A stretch of 64,000 nt of DNA from Streptomyces antibioticus (lineage in GTDB: Bacteria; Actinomycetota; Actinomycetes; Streptomycetales; Streptomycetaceae): the NCBI RefSeq assembly GCF_002019855.1, contig NZ_CM007717.1:7511750-7575749 (forward strand), in the 5' to 3' direction. Below are positions 33,753-42,567 of the stretch, piece by piece; position 1 is the stretch's first letter; each line of letters opens with the position of its first letter. Below the pieces are notes generated by a model. That model saw only the letters and a list, made by a program, of their open reading frames with translations, ran no database searches and was not told where the DNA came from. The position numbers and the translations under genes are program-made.

Positions 33753-34862
33753 TCAGTTCTGCGGTCGTTCGCCGTGGATCGTGCCCGTCGTGGAGGAGAG
33801 GGGCGCCCCCGTGCCGTTCCAGCGCTGGGCGATGATCTCGGCGGCCACGGATACGGCCACCTCCTCCGGGGTGCGGGCGCCGAGGTCGAGGCCGATCGGG
33901 GAGCGGAGGCGGGACAGTTCGGGGGTGGTGAGGCCGGCCTCGGTCAGGCGTCGGTGCCGGTCCTCGTGGGTGCGGCGGCTGCCCATCGCCCCGATGTACG
34001 CGGCCGGGCGGCGCAGCGCCTCCTCCAGCAGCGGTACGTCGAACTTCGGGTCGTGGGTGAGGACGCAGATCACCGTGCGGGCGTCGGTGTCCGTGCCGCG
34101 CAGATAGCGGTGCGGCCAGTCCACGACGACCTCCACGCCGTCCGGGAAGCGCCGGGGCGTCGCGAAGACCGGGCGGGCGTCGCACACCGTGACCCGGTAG
34201 CCGAGGAAGGCGCCGATCCCGGCCACGGCGGCCGCGTAGTCGATCGCCCCGAACACCAGCATCCGCGGCGGCGGTGCGAACGAGTGCAGGAAGACCGTGA
34301 CGGAGTCCTCGCGGCGCTGCCCGCGCGGCCCGTAGTGGCGCAGCCCGGTCGCCCCGAGGGCGAGTCCGCCGCGCGCGTCGGCGGTGACCGCCGCGTCCAG
34401 GCCCGCCGTGCCGAGCGTGCCGACGGTCCGGTCCGGCCGGACGGCGAGCGTGGCGCCGCGCGGCGCGGGCCCGTCGGTCACCGTGGCCACGATCACCGGC
34501 TCGTGCGCGGCCACCGCGTCGGCGACCTCGCCGAGGACGGCGTCCCGCGCGGGGTCGACCGCCCGCACCAGGACGGTGATCTCGCCGCCGCAGGTCAGCC
34601 CGACGGCGAAGGCGTCCGCGTCGCTGTAGCCGAAGGTCTCGAGGCGGGCCCGGCCGCTCGCCACCACCTCCCGGGCCAGTTCGAACACCTCGCCCTCCAC
34701 GCAGCCGCCGGACACGCTGCCCACCACCGCGTCGTCCGGGCCCACCGCCATCGCCGCCCCCGGCTCGCGCGGCGCGCTGCGGCTGACGGCGACCACGGTG
34801 GCGAGCCCGAACGGCTCACCGGCCGCGTACCACCCGGACAGCGCCGGAAGAATCTCGCGCAT
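33753..34862 (-). CDS. XdhC/CoxI-family molybdoenzyme maturation factor
   Basis: 369 residues, ATG 34862. The N-terminal XdhC_CoxI domain has the conserved Cys in VGLTCGGEITV and the GGCVEGEVFELAREV stretch. The C-terminal XdhC Rossmann domain contains MLVFGAIDYAAAVAGIGAFL, AYIGAMGSRRTHEDRHRRL and SPIGLDLGARTPEEVAVSV. In known systems XdhC binds molybdenum cofactor, promotes its sulfuration and hands it to xanthine dehydrogenase-type enzymes. No molybdenum hydroxylase genes neighbour it, so its client must be encoded elsewhere. Convergent with the phosphoesterase gene at 33178. Confidence 0.9.
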   Translation of the reverse strand: MREILPALSGWYAAGEPFGLATVVAVSRSAPREPGAAMAVGPDDAVVGSVSGGCVEGEVFELAREVVASGRARLETFGYSDADAFAVGLTCGGEITVLVRAVDPARDAVLGEVADAVAAHEPVIVATVTDGPAPRGATLAVRPDRTVGTLGTAGLDAAVTADARGGLALGATGLRHYGPRGQRREDSVTVFLHSFAPPPRMLVFGAIDYAAAVAGIGAFLGYRVTVCDARPVFATPRRFPDGVEVVVDWPHRYLRGTDTDARTVICVLTHDPKFDVPLLEEALRRPAAYIGAMGSRRTHEDRHRRLTEAGLTTPELSRLRSPIGLDLGARTPEEVAVSVAAEIIAQRWNGTGAPLSSTTGTIHGERPQN

Positions 34863-35013
34863 GCTTGAACGTTAATCCGTTGCCGCGCCCCGCGCCGTTC
34901 TGCTGCACTGCGCGGGTACCACCGACCCCACCGCACAGGAGCCGAGATGCGAGCGACGTCCATGTCCACCCAGCAGGAAGGAACCACTCCTCTCTCCAAG
35001 GACATGACACCTC

Positions 35014-36972
35014 GTGCATCTGCTCAACCTCGGGATCCTCGCGCACGTCGACGCCGGTAAGACCAGCCTGACCGAACGGCTGCTGCACCACGCCGGGGTC
35101 ATCGACGAACTCGGCAGTGTCGACGCCGGCAGCACCCGGACCGACACCCTCGCGCTGGAGCGGCAGCGCGGCATCACCATCAAGGCCGCCGTCGTCTCCT
35201 TCCCGGTCGACGGCATCACCGTCAACCTCATCGACACCCCCGGCCACCCGGACTTCATCGCCGAGGTGGAGCGCGTCCTCGGCGTGCTCGACGGCGCGGT
35301 CCTGGTCGTGTCGGCCGTGGAGGGCGTCCAGGCCCAGACCCGTGTCCTGATGCGGACCCTGCGCCGGCTGGGCATCCCCACCCTGGTCTTCGTCAACAAG
35401 ACCGACCGGCGCGGCGCCCGCCCGGAGGGCGTCCTGCGGGAGCTGTCCGAGCGGCTCGCGGTACCGGTCGTCGCCATGGGCTCCGTCACGGCACCCGGGA
35501 CACCGGCCGCCGCCTTCACACCCGAGGACCCGGCCCCCGACGTCCTCGCCGACCACGACGACACCCTCCTCGCCGCGTACGTCGACGGCACCCTCACGCC
35601 CGCCCGGGTGCGCGCCGCCCTGCGCGCCCAGGCCCACCGGGGCGTCGTCCACCCGGTGTACGCCGGGTCCGCCGCGACCGGTGCCGGGGTGCCCGAACTC
35701 GTCGCCGGGATCAAGGAGTTGCTGCCCCCGGCCGCCGGTGACCCCGACGGCCCGCTGTCCGGCACCGTCTTCAAGGTGGAGCGCGGCCCGGCCGGCGAGA
35801 AGATCGCCTACGCCCGGCTCTTCTCCGGCACCCTGCGGGTGCGCGACCGGATCGGCGCCGACGACGCGCGGAGCAAGGTCACCGCGGTCAGCGTCTTCGC
35901 CGACGGCGCGGACACGCGCGCCGAGGCGGTGCCCGCCGGCCGGATCGCCCGCCTGTGGGGCCTGACCGACGCCCGGGTCGGCGACAGCCTCGGCACGCCC
36001 CGGCCCGGACACGGCCGCTTCTTCGCGCCGCCGACCCTGGAGACGGTCGTCGTACCGGGCCCCGGCACCGACCGCCGCGCCCTGCACCTGGCCCTGACCC
36101 GGCTCGCCGAACAGGATCCGCTGATCGGCCTGCGCCACGACGAGGTCCGCGCCGAGACGTCCGTGTCGCTCTACGGCGAGGTGCAGAAGGAGGTCCTCCA
36201 GGCGACCCTGGCCGACGAGCACGGTCTCGCGGTCACCTTCCGGGAGACGACACCGCTCTGTCTGGAGCGCCCGGCCGGGACCGGGGCGGCCGCCGAGTTC
36301 ATCAAGAAGGGCGATCACCCCTTCCTCGCCACCGTCGGTCTGCGGGTGGAGCCCGCGCCGCCCGGCACCGGGGTGACCTTCGGCCTGGAGGTGGAGCTGG
36401 GCGCGATGCCGTACGCGTTCTTCAAGGCGGTCGAGGACACCGTGCGCGAGACCCTCGCCCAGGGGCTGCACGGCTGGCGGGTCACCGACTGCGCGGTCAC
36501 CATGACCCACTCGGGCTACTGGCCCCGGCAGAGCCACGCCCACCAGGGCTTCGACAAGAGCATGTCCAGCACCGGCTACGACTTCCGCGGTCTGACCCCG
36601 CTGGTCCTCGTCGACGCGCTGCGCCAAGCGGGCACCCGGGTGCACGAGCCGATGCACCGCTTCCGGCTGGAGGCCCCCGCGGACACGCTCGGCGCGCTGC
36701 TGCCGGTGCTGGCCGCGCTGGACGCCGTACCGGGCACGACCCGGACCGAGGGGGCGCGGTGTGTGCTGGAGGGGGTGGTGCCGGCCGCGCGGGTGCACGC
36801 GCTGGAGCAGCGGATCCCCGGACTGACGCGGGGCGAGGGGGAGTGGGAGAGCGCCTTCGACCACTACGCGCCGGTGGCGGGCGGCGCGGTGCCGGAACGG
36901 CCGCGCACGGACCGCAATCCGCTGGACCGCAAGGAGTACCTGCTGAACGTGACGGGCCGGGTGGGCGGTTGA
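35014..36972 (+). CDS. TetM/OtrA-type ribosomal protection GTPase
   Basis: 652 residues from GTG 35014. An EF-G-like translation factor: G1 AHVDAGKTS, switch I RGITIKAA, G3 DTPGH, G4 NKTD, then domains II-V ending in VEDTVRETLAQGLHGWRVTD and FDHYAPV. The size and the TMTHSGYWPRQ-like domain IV (here MTHSGYWPRQSHAHQGFDK) match tetracycline ribosomal protection proteins rather than EF-G itself. These displace tetracycline from the 30S subunit by GTP hydrolysis. In Streptomyces such genes occur both with tetracycline clusters (otrA) and alone. No tetracycline pathway is visible here, so it may be a housekeeping or cryptic resistance factor. Actual resistance cannot be judged from sequence. Confidence 0.87.
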   Translation: MHLLNLGILAHVDAGKTSLTERLLHHAGVIDELGSVDAGSTRTDTLALERQRGITIKAAVVSFPVDGITVNLIDTPGHPDFIAEVERVLGVLDGAVLVVSAVEGVQAQTRVLMRTLRRLGIPTLVFVNKTDRRGARPEGVLRELSERLAVPVVAMGSVTAPGTPAAAFTPEDPAPDVLADHDDTLLAAYVDGTLTPARVRAALRAQAHRGVVHPVYAGSAATGAGVPELVAGIKELLPPAAGDPDGPLSGTVFKVERGPAGEKIAYARLFSGTLRVRDRIGADDARSKVTAVSVFADGADTRAEAVPAGRIARLWGLTDARVGDSLGTPRPGHGRFFAPPTLETVVVPGPGTDRRALHLALTRLAEQDPLIGLRHDEVRAETSVSLYGEVQKEVLQATLADEHGLAVTFRETTPLCLERPAGTGAAAEFIKKGDHPFLATVGLRVEPAPPGTGVTFGLEVELGAMPYAFFKAVEDTVRETLAQGLHGWRVTDCAVTMTHSGYWPRQSHAHQGFDKSMSSTGYDFRGLTPLVLVDALRQAGTRVHEPMHRFRLEAPADTLGALLPVLAALDAVPGTTRTEGARCVLEGVVPAARVHALEQRIPGLTRGEGEWESAFDHYAPVAGGAVPERPRTDRNPLDRKEYLLNVTGRVGG

Positions 36973-37012
36973 GACGGCGCACCGGGCAACTGGTCTGATT
37001 GATCGTCAACTT

Positions 37013-37060
37013 ACTCGCGAGTCAGAACCTATTGACGGTGTCCGGAAGCCGCCGGAATGT
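37013..37060 (+). promoter_or_regulatory. Putative promoter and palindromic operator of the GH5 gene
   Basis: ACTCGCGAGT at 37013-37022 is a perfect 10-bp palindrome. TTGACG at 37032-37037, a 17-nt spacer and GAATGT at 37055-37060 resemble a sigma-70-type promoter. Its start would fall at about the ATG at 37068, so the mRNA may be leaderless; no ribosome site is visible before that ATG. The palindrome could be a repressor site. Confidence 0.4.
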
Positions 37061-37067
37061 AGTGGAC

Positions 37068-38936
37068 ATGCCGAATATCCGAGCACGTCTGCTCGCTGTT
37101 CTGGTGGTCCTCTGCGGACTCTGCGGCTTCCTCACGGCGGCGGGCACCCCCGCCGCCGGTGCCGCCGCCCTCCCCGACTCCCTGCCGTTCGACGGCACGG
37201 CGCTCACCGTCGCGAACGGCCGCTTCGTCGACGGGCACGGCCGCGAGGCCGTCCTGCGCGGCTACAACGTCTCCGGCGAGACCAAACTCGACGAGAACAA
37301 GGGCCTGCCCTTCGCCTCGGTCGCCGACGCCAGGAAGTCGGCGACCGCCCTGCGTGCCCTCGGCGGCGGCAACTCCGCCCGCTTCCTGCTCTCCTGGGCC
37401 TACGCCGAGCCGGTGCGCGGCCAGATCGACACCGCCTATCTGGCCGCCGCCACCGACCAGATCCGCGCCTTCCTCGACGCGGGCGTCCGGGTCCACCCCG
37501 ACTTCCACCAGGACCTGTACTCCCGGTACCTGTTCAACTCCGGAAGCTGGTACACCGGCGACGGCGCGCCCAAGTGGGCCGTGGAACTGGGCGGTTACCC
37601 CCGGGAGTCGTGCGGGATCTGCTTCTTCTGGGGCCAGAACATCACCCAGAACGGCGCGGTGAAGGCCGCCCAGTACGACTTCTGGCACAACGCCCACGGC
37701 CTCCAGGACTCCTTCCTCACCATGGCCGAGCGGACGATGACCTACATCCGGCAGCACCTCACCGCCGAGCAGTTCGCGGGCGTCCTCGGCTTCGACCCCT
37801 ACAATGAGCCGTACGCTGGCACCTACGACTCCGGCCAGACCAGCCGTACTTGGGAACGCGATCTGCTGTGGCCCTTCTATGTGCGCTTCCGGGCCCGGAT
37901 GGACGCGGCGGGCTGGCAGGACAAGCCCGCCCTGGTCGAACCCAACCTGTTCTGGAACGCCAACATCACCTCCCAGCGGCAGGAGGGCGGCCTCCTCGAT
38001 GCGGGCACCCTCGGCTCCCGATACGTCCTCAGCACCCACTTCTACGACCAGAAGGCCATCTCCGCGATCCTGATGCCCGGCAAGGCGGCCGACGGCCAGT
38101 ACGTCACCGACTTCGGCGCCCTGCGCGACCGCGTGTCGGCGGCCGGGACCGCGGCGCTCGTCAGCGAGTTCGGGCACCCGCTGTCCGGCCTCGTCTCCGA
38201 CAAGGCGCCCACCGTGCTGAAGGCGATGTACCAGGCGCTCGACTCCCGTGTGAAGGGCGCGAGTTGGTGGACCACCCCGGCCGCCTCCGGACCGGTCCTC
38301 TCCGGTGCGCAGTGGCAGTGGGACATCTACCACGGCCGTCATCACGAGCTGATGAACGGCAACCCCGACAAGGTCCTCACCGCCGGGGACGCCTGGAACG
38401 ACGAGGACCTCTCCGCCGTACGCCTGGACGACAACGGCACGGTGACGCTCCGTCAGGACGCGCGGCTGCTCGACCGGATCTACCCGAGCGCCACCTCGGG
38501 CACCGCCCTCGCCTTCACCTACGAGGACCGCTCCCGCGACGGCTCCACCACCCTCACCTGGAACCCGGTGCCCGCCGCCCTGCCCAACGTGGCCGCACTG
38601 GTCGGCTCCGGACAGTACGGGCTGCTGGTCTGGCGGTCCGGCACCGGCACGGCACCCACCGAACTGCACCTCCCCGCGTCCTTCCCAACCTCCACCACGA
38701 CGGTCGTCTCCGACCTCGGCACGGCCCACGGTCCGCCGGCGTACACCCCCACCACCCCGATCGCCACGGCTCCCGAACCGGGCGGCACGGGCAGCCGACG
38801 CCTCCTGCTCACGACCACCGGCCAGGGCACCGTGCACTACGCCCTGATCACCAACGGCGCGACGGCCCCCTCGGCGACCCTGCTGGCCGCAGCCCGCACC
38901 GAACTGGCCTCCTGGGTGGGCCAGAAGTTCGCCTAG
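37068..38936 (+). CDS. Secreted GH5-family glycosidase, endoglycosylceramidase-like
   Basis: 622 residues from ATG 37068 (MPNIRARLLAVLVVLCGLCG). A signal peptide ends near AGTPAAGAAA. The (beta/alpha)8 catalytic domain carries the acid/base Glu in GFDPYNEPYAG (about residue 247) and the nucleophile Glu in ALVSEFGHPLSG (about 367). The stretches VLRGYNVSGETKL, DFHQDLYSRYLF and HFYDQ are typical of actinobacterial endoglycosylceramidases (EGCase/cellulase-like GH5), which release oligosaccharide from ceramide by retaining chemistry. A C-terminal beta-sandwich (~480-620) follows, also typical of EGCases. The substrate could be glycolipids or other glycosides; cellulase activity is less likely given the motif set. 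Confidence 0.85.
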   Translation: MPNIRARLLAVLVVLCGLCGFLTAAGTPAAGAAALPDSLPFDGTALTVANGRFVDGHGREAVLRGYNVSGETKLDENKGLPFASVADARKSATALRALGGGNSARFLLSWAYAEPVRGQIDTAYLAAATDQIRAFLDAGVRVHPDFHQDLYSRYLFNSGSWYTGDGAPKWAVELGGYPRESCGICFFWGQNITQNGAVKAAQYDFWHNAHGLQDSFLTMAERTMTYIRQHLTAEQFAGVLGFDPYNEPYAGTYDSGQTSRTWERDLLWPFYVRFRARMDAAGWQDKPALVEPNLFWNANITSQRQEGGLLDAGTLGSRYVLSTHFYDQKAISAILMPGKAADGQYVTDFGALRDRVSAAGTAALVSEFGHPLSGLVSDKAPTVLKAMYQALDSRVKGASWWTTPAASGPVLSGAQWQWDIYHGRHHELMNGNPDKVLTAGDAWNDEDLSAVRLDDNGTVTLRQDARLLDRIYPSATSGTALAFTYEDRSRDGSTTLTWNPVPAALPNVAALVGSGQYGLLVWRSGTGTAPTELHLPASFPTSTTTVVSDLGTAHGPPAYTPTTPIATAPEPGGTGSRRLLLTTTGQGTVHYALITNGATAPSATLLAAARTELASWVGQKFA

Positions 38937-38944
38937 GCCACCGC

Positions 38945-40168
38945 TCAGGCCAGCCGCCCGACCGCCTCCACCACTCTGCCCGTCCCGTCCTCCTCGCGCA
39001 CCCGGGCGCCCAACTCCCGGGCCCGCGCACGGAATCGCGGGTCGCCCGTGGCGCGGGTGAGGGCCGCCGCCAGGTTCTCCGCGGTGAGGCGGCGGGTGGG
39101 GAGGGCGGTCGGGGCCACGCCGAGGGTGAGCAGGCGGTGGGCCCAGAAGCTCTCGTCGAACTGGACCGGTACCGGCACGGCGGGCACCCCGGCCCGCAGT
39201 CCGGCGGCCGTGGTGCCCGCGCCGCAGTGGTGGACCACCGCGGCCGTCTCCGGGAAGAGCAGCGCGTGCGGGACCTCGCCGACGGTCAGCATGTCGTCGC
39301 CGTCGGCCTCGAGACCGCTCCAGCCGCGCTGGATCACCCCGCGCAGCCCGGCCCGCCGCAGCGCCCCGACGACCAGCCGGCTCAGCCCCGCCGGATCCGG
39401 CACGGTCGCGCTGCCCAGGCCCACGAAGACCGGGGCCGGCCCCGCGTCCAGGAACTCCCGTACGTGCGGCGGCAGTCGGCGCTCACCGTCGTACGGCCAC
39501 CAGTAGCCGGTGATGTCGAGGTCCGGCCGCCAGTCGCGGGGCCGGGGGACGACCAGGGGGCTGAACCCGTGCAGCACCGGTCCCGCAGGCGGGGTGCGGG
39601 GGCGGCCGGGCGGCAGGCCGAGCCGGGAGCGCAGCGCCGGCAGGGCGGGGGCGAAGACACGGTCGACGGCCCACTCCACACCATGCCCGGCGAGCCGGTT
39701 GGCGGGTCCGCCGAAGGAGCCGCCCCCGAGCAGCGGCGGCCCGAACTCCCGCGTGGGTGCGACCGGTTGGAGCGGGAGTTCGATCACCGGGAGCCCGAGC
39801 CCCTCGGCGATCGTACGGCCGAGCGGCCCCACCGACGCGGACACCAGCAGCACCTCGCTGCCGCGCGCCGCCGCCAGGACCTCGTCGGCCAGCTCGCCCA
39901 CCCGTGCCCGGGCGATCCGCACCACCCGCAGCAGCTTGCCCGCGCCGGTCGTGCTGCGGCGCAGGCCCCGGCCGCGCACCGACTCCAGTTCGGCGCGCGG
40001 ATCGACCGGGAGGGCGTGGAAGGCCACCCCCGAGCCCGCCACGAGCGGCGCGAACCGTCCGTGCGTGACCAGGGTGACCTCGTGGCCCGCGCGCACGAGC
40101 GCGTGCCCGAGTCCGGTGAAGGGGGCGACATCGCCCCGGGAGCCCGCCGTGATGACCGCCACTCGCAC
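38945..40168 (-). CDS. GT1-family glycosyltransferase (UGT-like)
   Basis: About 407 residues from GTG 40168 (VRVAVITAGSRGDVAPFTGL); an ATG at 40192 in frame would add eight residues, and neither start has a clear ribosome site. The GT-B fold of the macrolide/sterol glycosyltransferase type shows N-terminal ITAGSRGDVAPFTGLGHAL and C-terminal donor motif TVGEVPHALLFP, HHCGAGTTAAGLRAGVPAV, PVQFDESFWAHRL. These enzymes glycosylate small lipophilic acceptors from UDP- or dTDP-sugars. It stands alone, without aglycone genes, so its acceptor cannot be guessed. Convergent with the GH5 gene, 8 nt between stops. Confidence 0.88.
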   Translation of the reverse strand: MRVAVITAGSRGDVAPFTGLGHALVRAGHEVTLVTHGRFAPLVAGSGVAFHALPVDPRAELESVRGRGLRRSTTGAGKLLRVVRIARARVGELADEVLAAARGSEVLLVSASVGPLGRTIAEGLGLPVIELPLQPVAPTREFGPPLLGGGSFGGPANRLAGHGVEWAVDRVFAPALPALRSRLGLPPGRPRTPPAGPVLHGFSPLVVPRPRDWRPDLDITGYWWPYDGERRLPPHVREFLDAGPAPVFVGLGSATVPDPAGLSRLVVGALRRAGLRGVIQRGWSGLEADGDDMLTVGEVPHALLFPETAAVVHHCGAGTTAAGLRAGVPAVPVPVQFDESFWAHRLLTLGVAPTALPTRRLTAENLAAALTRATGDPRFRARARELGARVREEDGTGRVVEAVGRLA

Positions 40169-40207
40169 GACCGACAGTATGGCCCGCCGCACGGCCGCAC
40201 GGCCCGC

Positions 40208-40425
40208 TCAGCGCCGCCGCGTCCGGACCGTGCGCGGCCGTGGGGGAGGGGGCAGCGGGCGGGCGCGCGCCGCCTCCAGCGCGGTGCGCAGCAGGGCCAC
40301 GGACACGCGCCGGGCCGCCGCGCCCGACAGCAGGGGCCGGGGCGCGCGGCGCCGCCCGAGACCGGCCCGGAACGAGACGTCCCAGGTCAGCCGGGAACTG
40401 AACCGGACCCCTGCGAACCTCCCTC
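40208..40425 (-). other. Short region with coding-like remnant, no intact gene
   Basis: Between the GT1 gene and the SnoaL-like gene one leftward frame reads SSRLTWDVSFRAGLGRRRAP, then SVALLRTALEAARAR, with Streptomyces-like codon use up to TGA at 40208. No start with a ribosome site precedes it, and upstream it merges into the next gene out of frame. It may be the tail of a decayed gene. I cannot assign a family. Confidence 0.3.
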
Positions 40426-40791
40426 CTACGCGTCCCATGCCTGGATCATCGTCTGCTCGACGATCTTGCCGTCGCGCAGGGTGACCATCGACTCGGAGAG
40501 GACCCGCACCCCGTCCGCGTAGCGGCACGACTCGCTGAACGCGGCACGGTCGCCCTGGACGACGCACTCCTCCAGCGTGTGGGACATGTCCCGGCTGTAG
40601 ACGTCCTCCAGCATCTCGGCGATCTCGTCCCGGCCGCGCAGCACCCGCGGATGGCTGGGCTGGGTGTTCTGGTCGACGACGCGCAGTTCGGCGTCGTCCG
40701 CGTAGAGCGACAGCAGTACGTTCGCGGTCTGCCCTTCGACGCCCCTGCGCAGGGTGTCGCTGTCGAAGGCGGAGCCTGCGGCGGTGCCCAT
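40426..40791 (-). CDS. SnoaL/NTF2-like small protein
   Basis: 121 residues from ATG 40791 with GGGAGG 7 nt upstream. The cone-like alpha+beta barrel of the NTF2/SnoaL superfamily is suggested by the helical start (TANVLLSLYADDAELRVVDQ), the HPRVLRGRDEIAEMLEDVYS segment and the terminal strands FSESCRYADGVRVLSE and MVTLRDGKIVEQTMIQ. Members include polyketide cyclases, ketosteroid-isomerase-like enzymes and many proteins without known function. Nothing nearby indicates a substrate. Probably cytoplasmic and monocistronic. Confidence 0.7.
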   Translation of the reverse strand: MGTAAGSAFDSDTLRRGVEGQTANVLLSLYADDAELRVVDQNTQPSHPRVLRGRDEIAEMLEDVYSRDMSHTLEECVVQGDRAAFSESCRYADGVRVLSESMVTLRDGKIVEQTMIQAWDA

Positions 40792-40960
40792 GGTGACCTC
40801 CCGGAAGGGCCGCGGACCGAAGGAGCCGGACCGCCCGGCCCTCACCTTCGAGACTCCTCCGCCGCACCGGGCTCGGCAAGCGCAGCCGCGGCGTCGTCCT
40901 CACGGGTGAGCCCGGCACCGCACCCGTGTCCGGCGGGGCGCCGCCGCCGTTGCCCCAGTC

Positions 40961-41260
40961 ATGATCTCCCCTCGACGCATCGTCGCCGCCGCCGCGCTCG
41001 CCGCCGGGTTCACCGGTCTCGCCGCGCCCATGGCGAACGCGGCCGAAGCCCCGGACGCCGGCAAGCTGAACCCGATCGCCGCCCTGGACGCGCTCAGCGC
41101 GAGCCAGCTCCCGCCGGAGAGCCGGGGCCAACTGCCGAAGGTCTCCCGGCAGGTCTCCGAAGTGAAGAACGTCCAGCAGCTCAGCAGGCTGAACGAACTG
41201 CACCAGGTCACCGATCTCGCCGCCCCGGTCACGGGCCTGCTGCCCGCCGTCCAGACCTGA
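40961..41260 (+). CDS. Small secreted protein of unknown function
   Basis: 99 residues. A clear signal peptide (MISPRRIVAAAALAAGFTGL, cleavage near PMANAAEA) leaves a mature part of about 70 residues that looks helical and amphipathic (KLNPIAALDALSASQLPPES, VSEVKNVQQLSRLNELHQV) and ends TDLAAPVTGLLPAVQT. It has no Cys, so it is not a chaplin. Short proteins of this kind are widespread in Streptomyces without assigned function. No strong ribosome site precedes the ATG. A very stable 18-bp hairpin follows the stop by 12 nt, which supports a discrete, well-terminated transcript. Confidence 0.75.
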   Translation: MISPRRIVAAAALAAGFTGLAAPMANAAEAPDAGKLNPIAALDALSASQLPPESRGQLPKVSRQVSEVKNVQQLSRLNELHQVTDLAAPVTGLLPAVQT

Positions 41261-41272
41261 GCGCACACCGCA

Positions 41273-41312
41273 CGCGGGGCCGCCGCCCGGACCACCGGAC
41301 GGCGGCCCCGCG
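41273..41312 (+). terminator. 18-bp hairpin terminator after the small secreted-protein gene
   Basis: CGCGGGGCCGCCGCCCGG at 41273-41290 pairs with CCGGACGGCGGCCCCGCG at 41295-41312 with a single mismatch and a 4-nt loop. GCGCGTTCTCC follows. It also insulates the mycothiol operon downstream. Confidence 0.8.
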
Positions 41313-41481
41313 CGCGTTCTCCACCCCTGCGGACGGCTCGGCGCGGGACGTACGAACCCGGCCTCCCCAAAGCCGTGTTGGCGGCCGTCCGGCGGTCCGG
41401 CGGCCCGTCCCGTGTCCTGATCGATCGGGCGCGCGTAGGGTCGGACAGGGGACTTCGACCGTCGAGGAAAGGGCAGGCACC

Positions 41482-42567
41482 ATGCCGCAGGAAGTACGCG
41501 GAGTGATCGCGCCGGGCAAGAACGAACCGGTGCGGGTCGAGACCATCGTGATCCCCGATCCCGGCCCCGGCGAAGCCGTGGTGAAGATCCAGGCGTGCGG
41601 GGTCTGTCACACCGATCTGCACTACAAGCAGGGCGGCATCAACGACGACTTCCCCTTCCTGCTCGGCCATGAGGCGGCCGGTGTGGTGGAGAGCGTCGGC
41701 GAGGGCGTCACCGACGTGGCGCCCGGCGACTTCGTGATCCTCAACTGGCGTGCGGTGTGCGGACAGTGCCGCGCCTGTCTGCGCGGGCGGCCCTGGTACT
41801 GCTTCGACACCCACAACGCCACCCAGCGCATGACGCTCACCGACGGCACCGAACTGTCCCCGGCGCTGGGCATCGGCGCGTTCGCGGAGAAGACCCTGGT
41901 GGCGGCCGGCCAGTGCACCAAGGTGGACCCGTCCGTGTCGGCGGCCGTGGCCGGTCTGCTGGGCTGCGGGGTGATGGCCGGCATCGGCGCCGCCCTCAAC
42001 ACCGGCAACGTCGGCCGCGGCGACACGGTCGCGGTGATCGGCTGCGGCGGCGTCGGCGACGCGGCGATCGCGGGCTCGAACCTGGCCGGCGCCGCGAAGA
42101 TCATCGCCGTGGACATCGACGACCGCAAGCTCGCCACCGCCCGCACCATGGGCGCCACCCACACGGTCAACTCCAAGGACACCGACCCCGTCGAGGCGAT
42201 CCGGGAACTGACCGGCGGCTTCGGCGCGGACGTCGTCATCGAGGCCGTAGGGCGCCCGGAGACCTACCAGCAGGCTTTCTACGCACGTGACTTGGCCGGC
42301 ACGGTCGTCCTGGTCGGCGTGCCCACCCCCGAGATGAAGCTCGAACTGCCGCTGCTGGACGTGTTCGGGCGTGGCGGGGCCCTCAAGTCCTCCTGGTACG
42401 GCGACTGTCTGCCCTCCCGCGACTTCCCCATGCTGATCGACCTGCATCTCCAAGGCCGCCTGGATCTCGCCGCGTTCGTCACCGAGACCATCGGACTCGA
42501 CGAGGTGGAGAAGGCGTTCGAGCGGATGCACCACGGCGACGTGCTGCGCTCGGTGGTGGTGCTGTGA
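41482..42567 (+). CDS. mscR: S-(hydroxymethyl)mycothiol dehydrogenase (mycothiol-dependent formaldehyde dehydrogenase)
   Basis: 361 residues, ATG after AAAGGGCAGG. A class III zinc alcohol dehydrogenase relative that oxidises the formaldehyde-mycothiol adduct with NAD, replacing the glutathione system of other bacteria. Seen: catalytic zinc Cys in ACGVCHTDLHYK (Cys42) and His in LGHEAAGVVE (His63), structural zinc Cys cluster CGQCRACLRGRPWYC, and the Rossmann motif VIGCGGVGDAAIAG. SSWYGDCLPSRDFP is typical of the mycothiol-specific branch. The stop overlaps the next ATG (TGATG), so the MBL gene is coupled. TAGGGT at 41436 is a possible -10. The pair works in cytoplasmic formaldehyde and nitrosothiol detoxification. 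Confidence 0.92.
   Translation: MPQEVRGVIAPGKNEPVRVETIVIPDPGPGEAVVKIQACGVCHTDLHYKQGGINDDFPFLLGHEAAGVVESVGEGVTDVAPGDFVILNWRAVCGQCRACLRGRPWYCFDTHNATQRMTLTDGTELSPALGIGAFAEKTLVAAGQCTKVDPSVSAAVAGLLGCGVMAGIGAALNTGNVGRGDTVAVIGCGGVGDAAIAGSNLAGAAKIIAVDIDDRKLATARTMGATHTVNSKDTDPVEAIRELTGGFGADVVIEAVGRPETYQQAFYARDLAGTVVLVGVPTPEMKLELPLLDVFGRGGALKSSWYGDCLPSRDFPMLIDLHLQGRLDLAAFVTETIGLDEVEKAFERMHHGDVLRSVVVL

Noticed and set aside
35014..36972. Annotating the GTPase as elongation factor G
   Set aside because: Its length and domain IV/V motifs match ribosomal protection proteins better, and EF-G is normally in the str operon.
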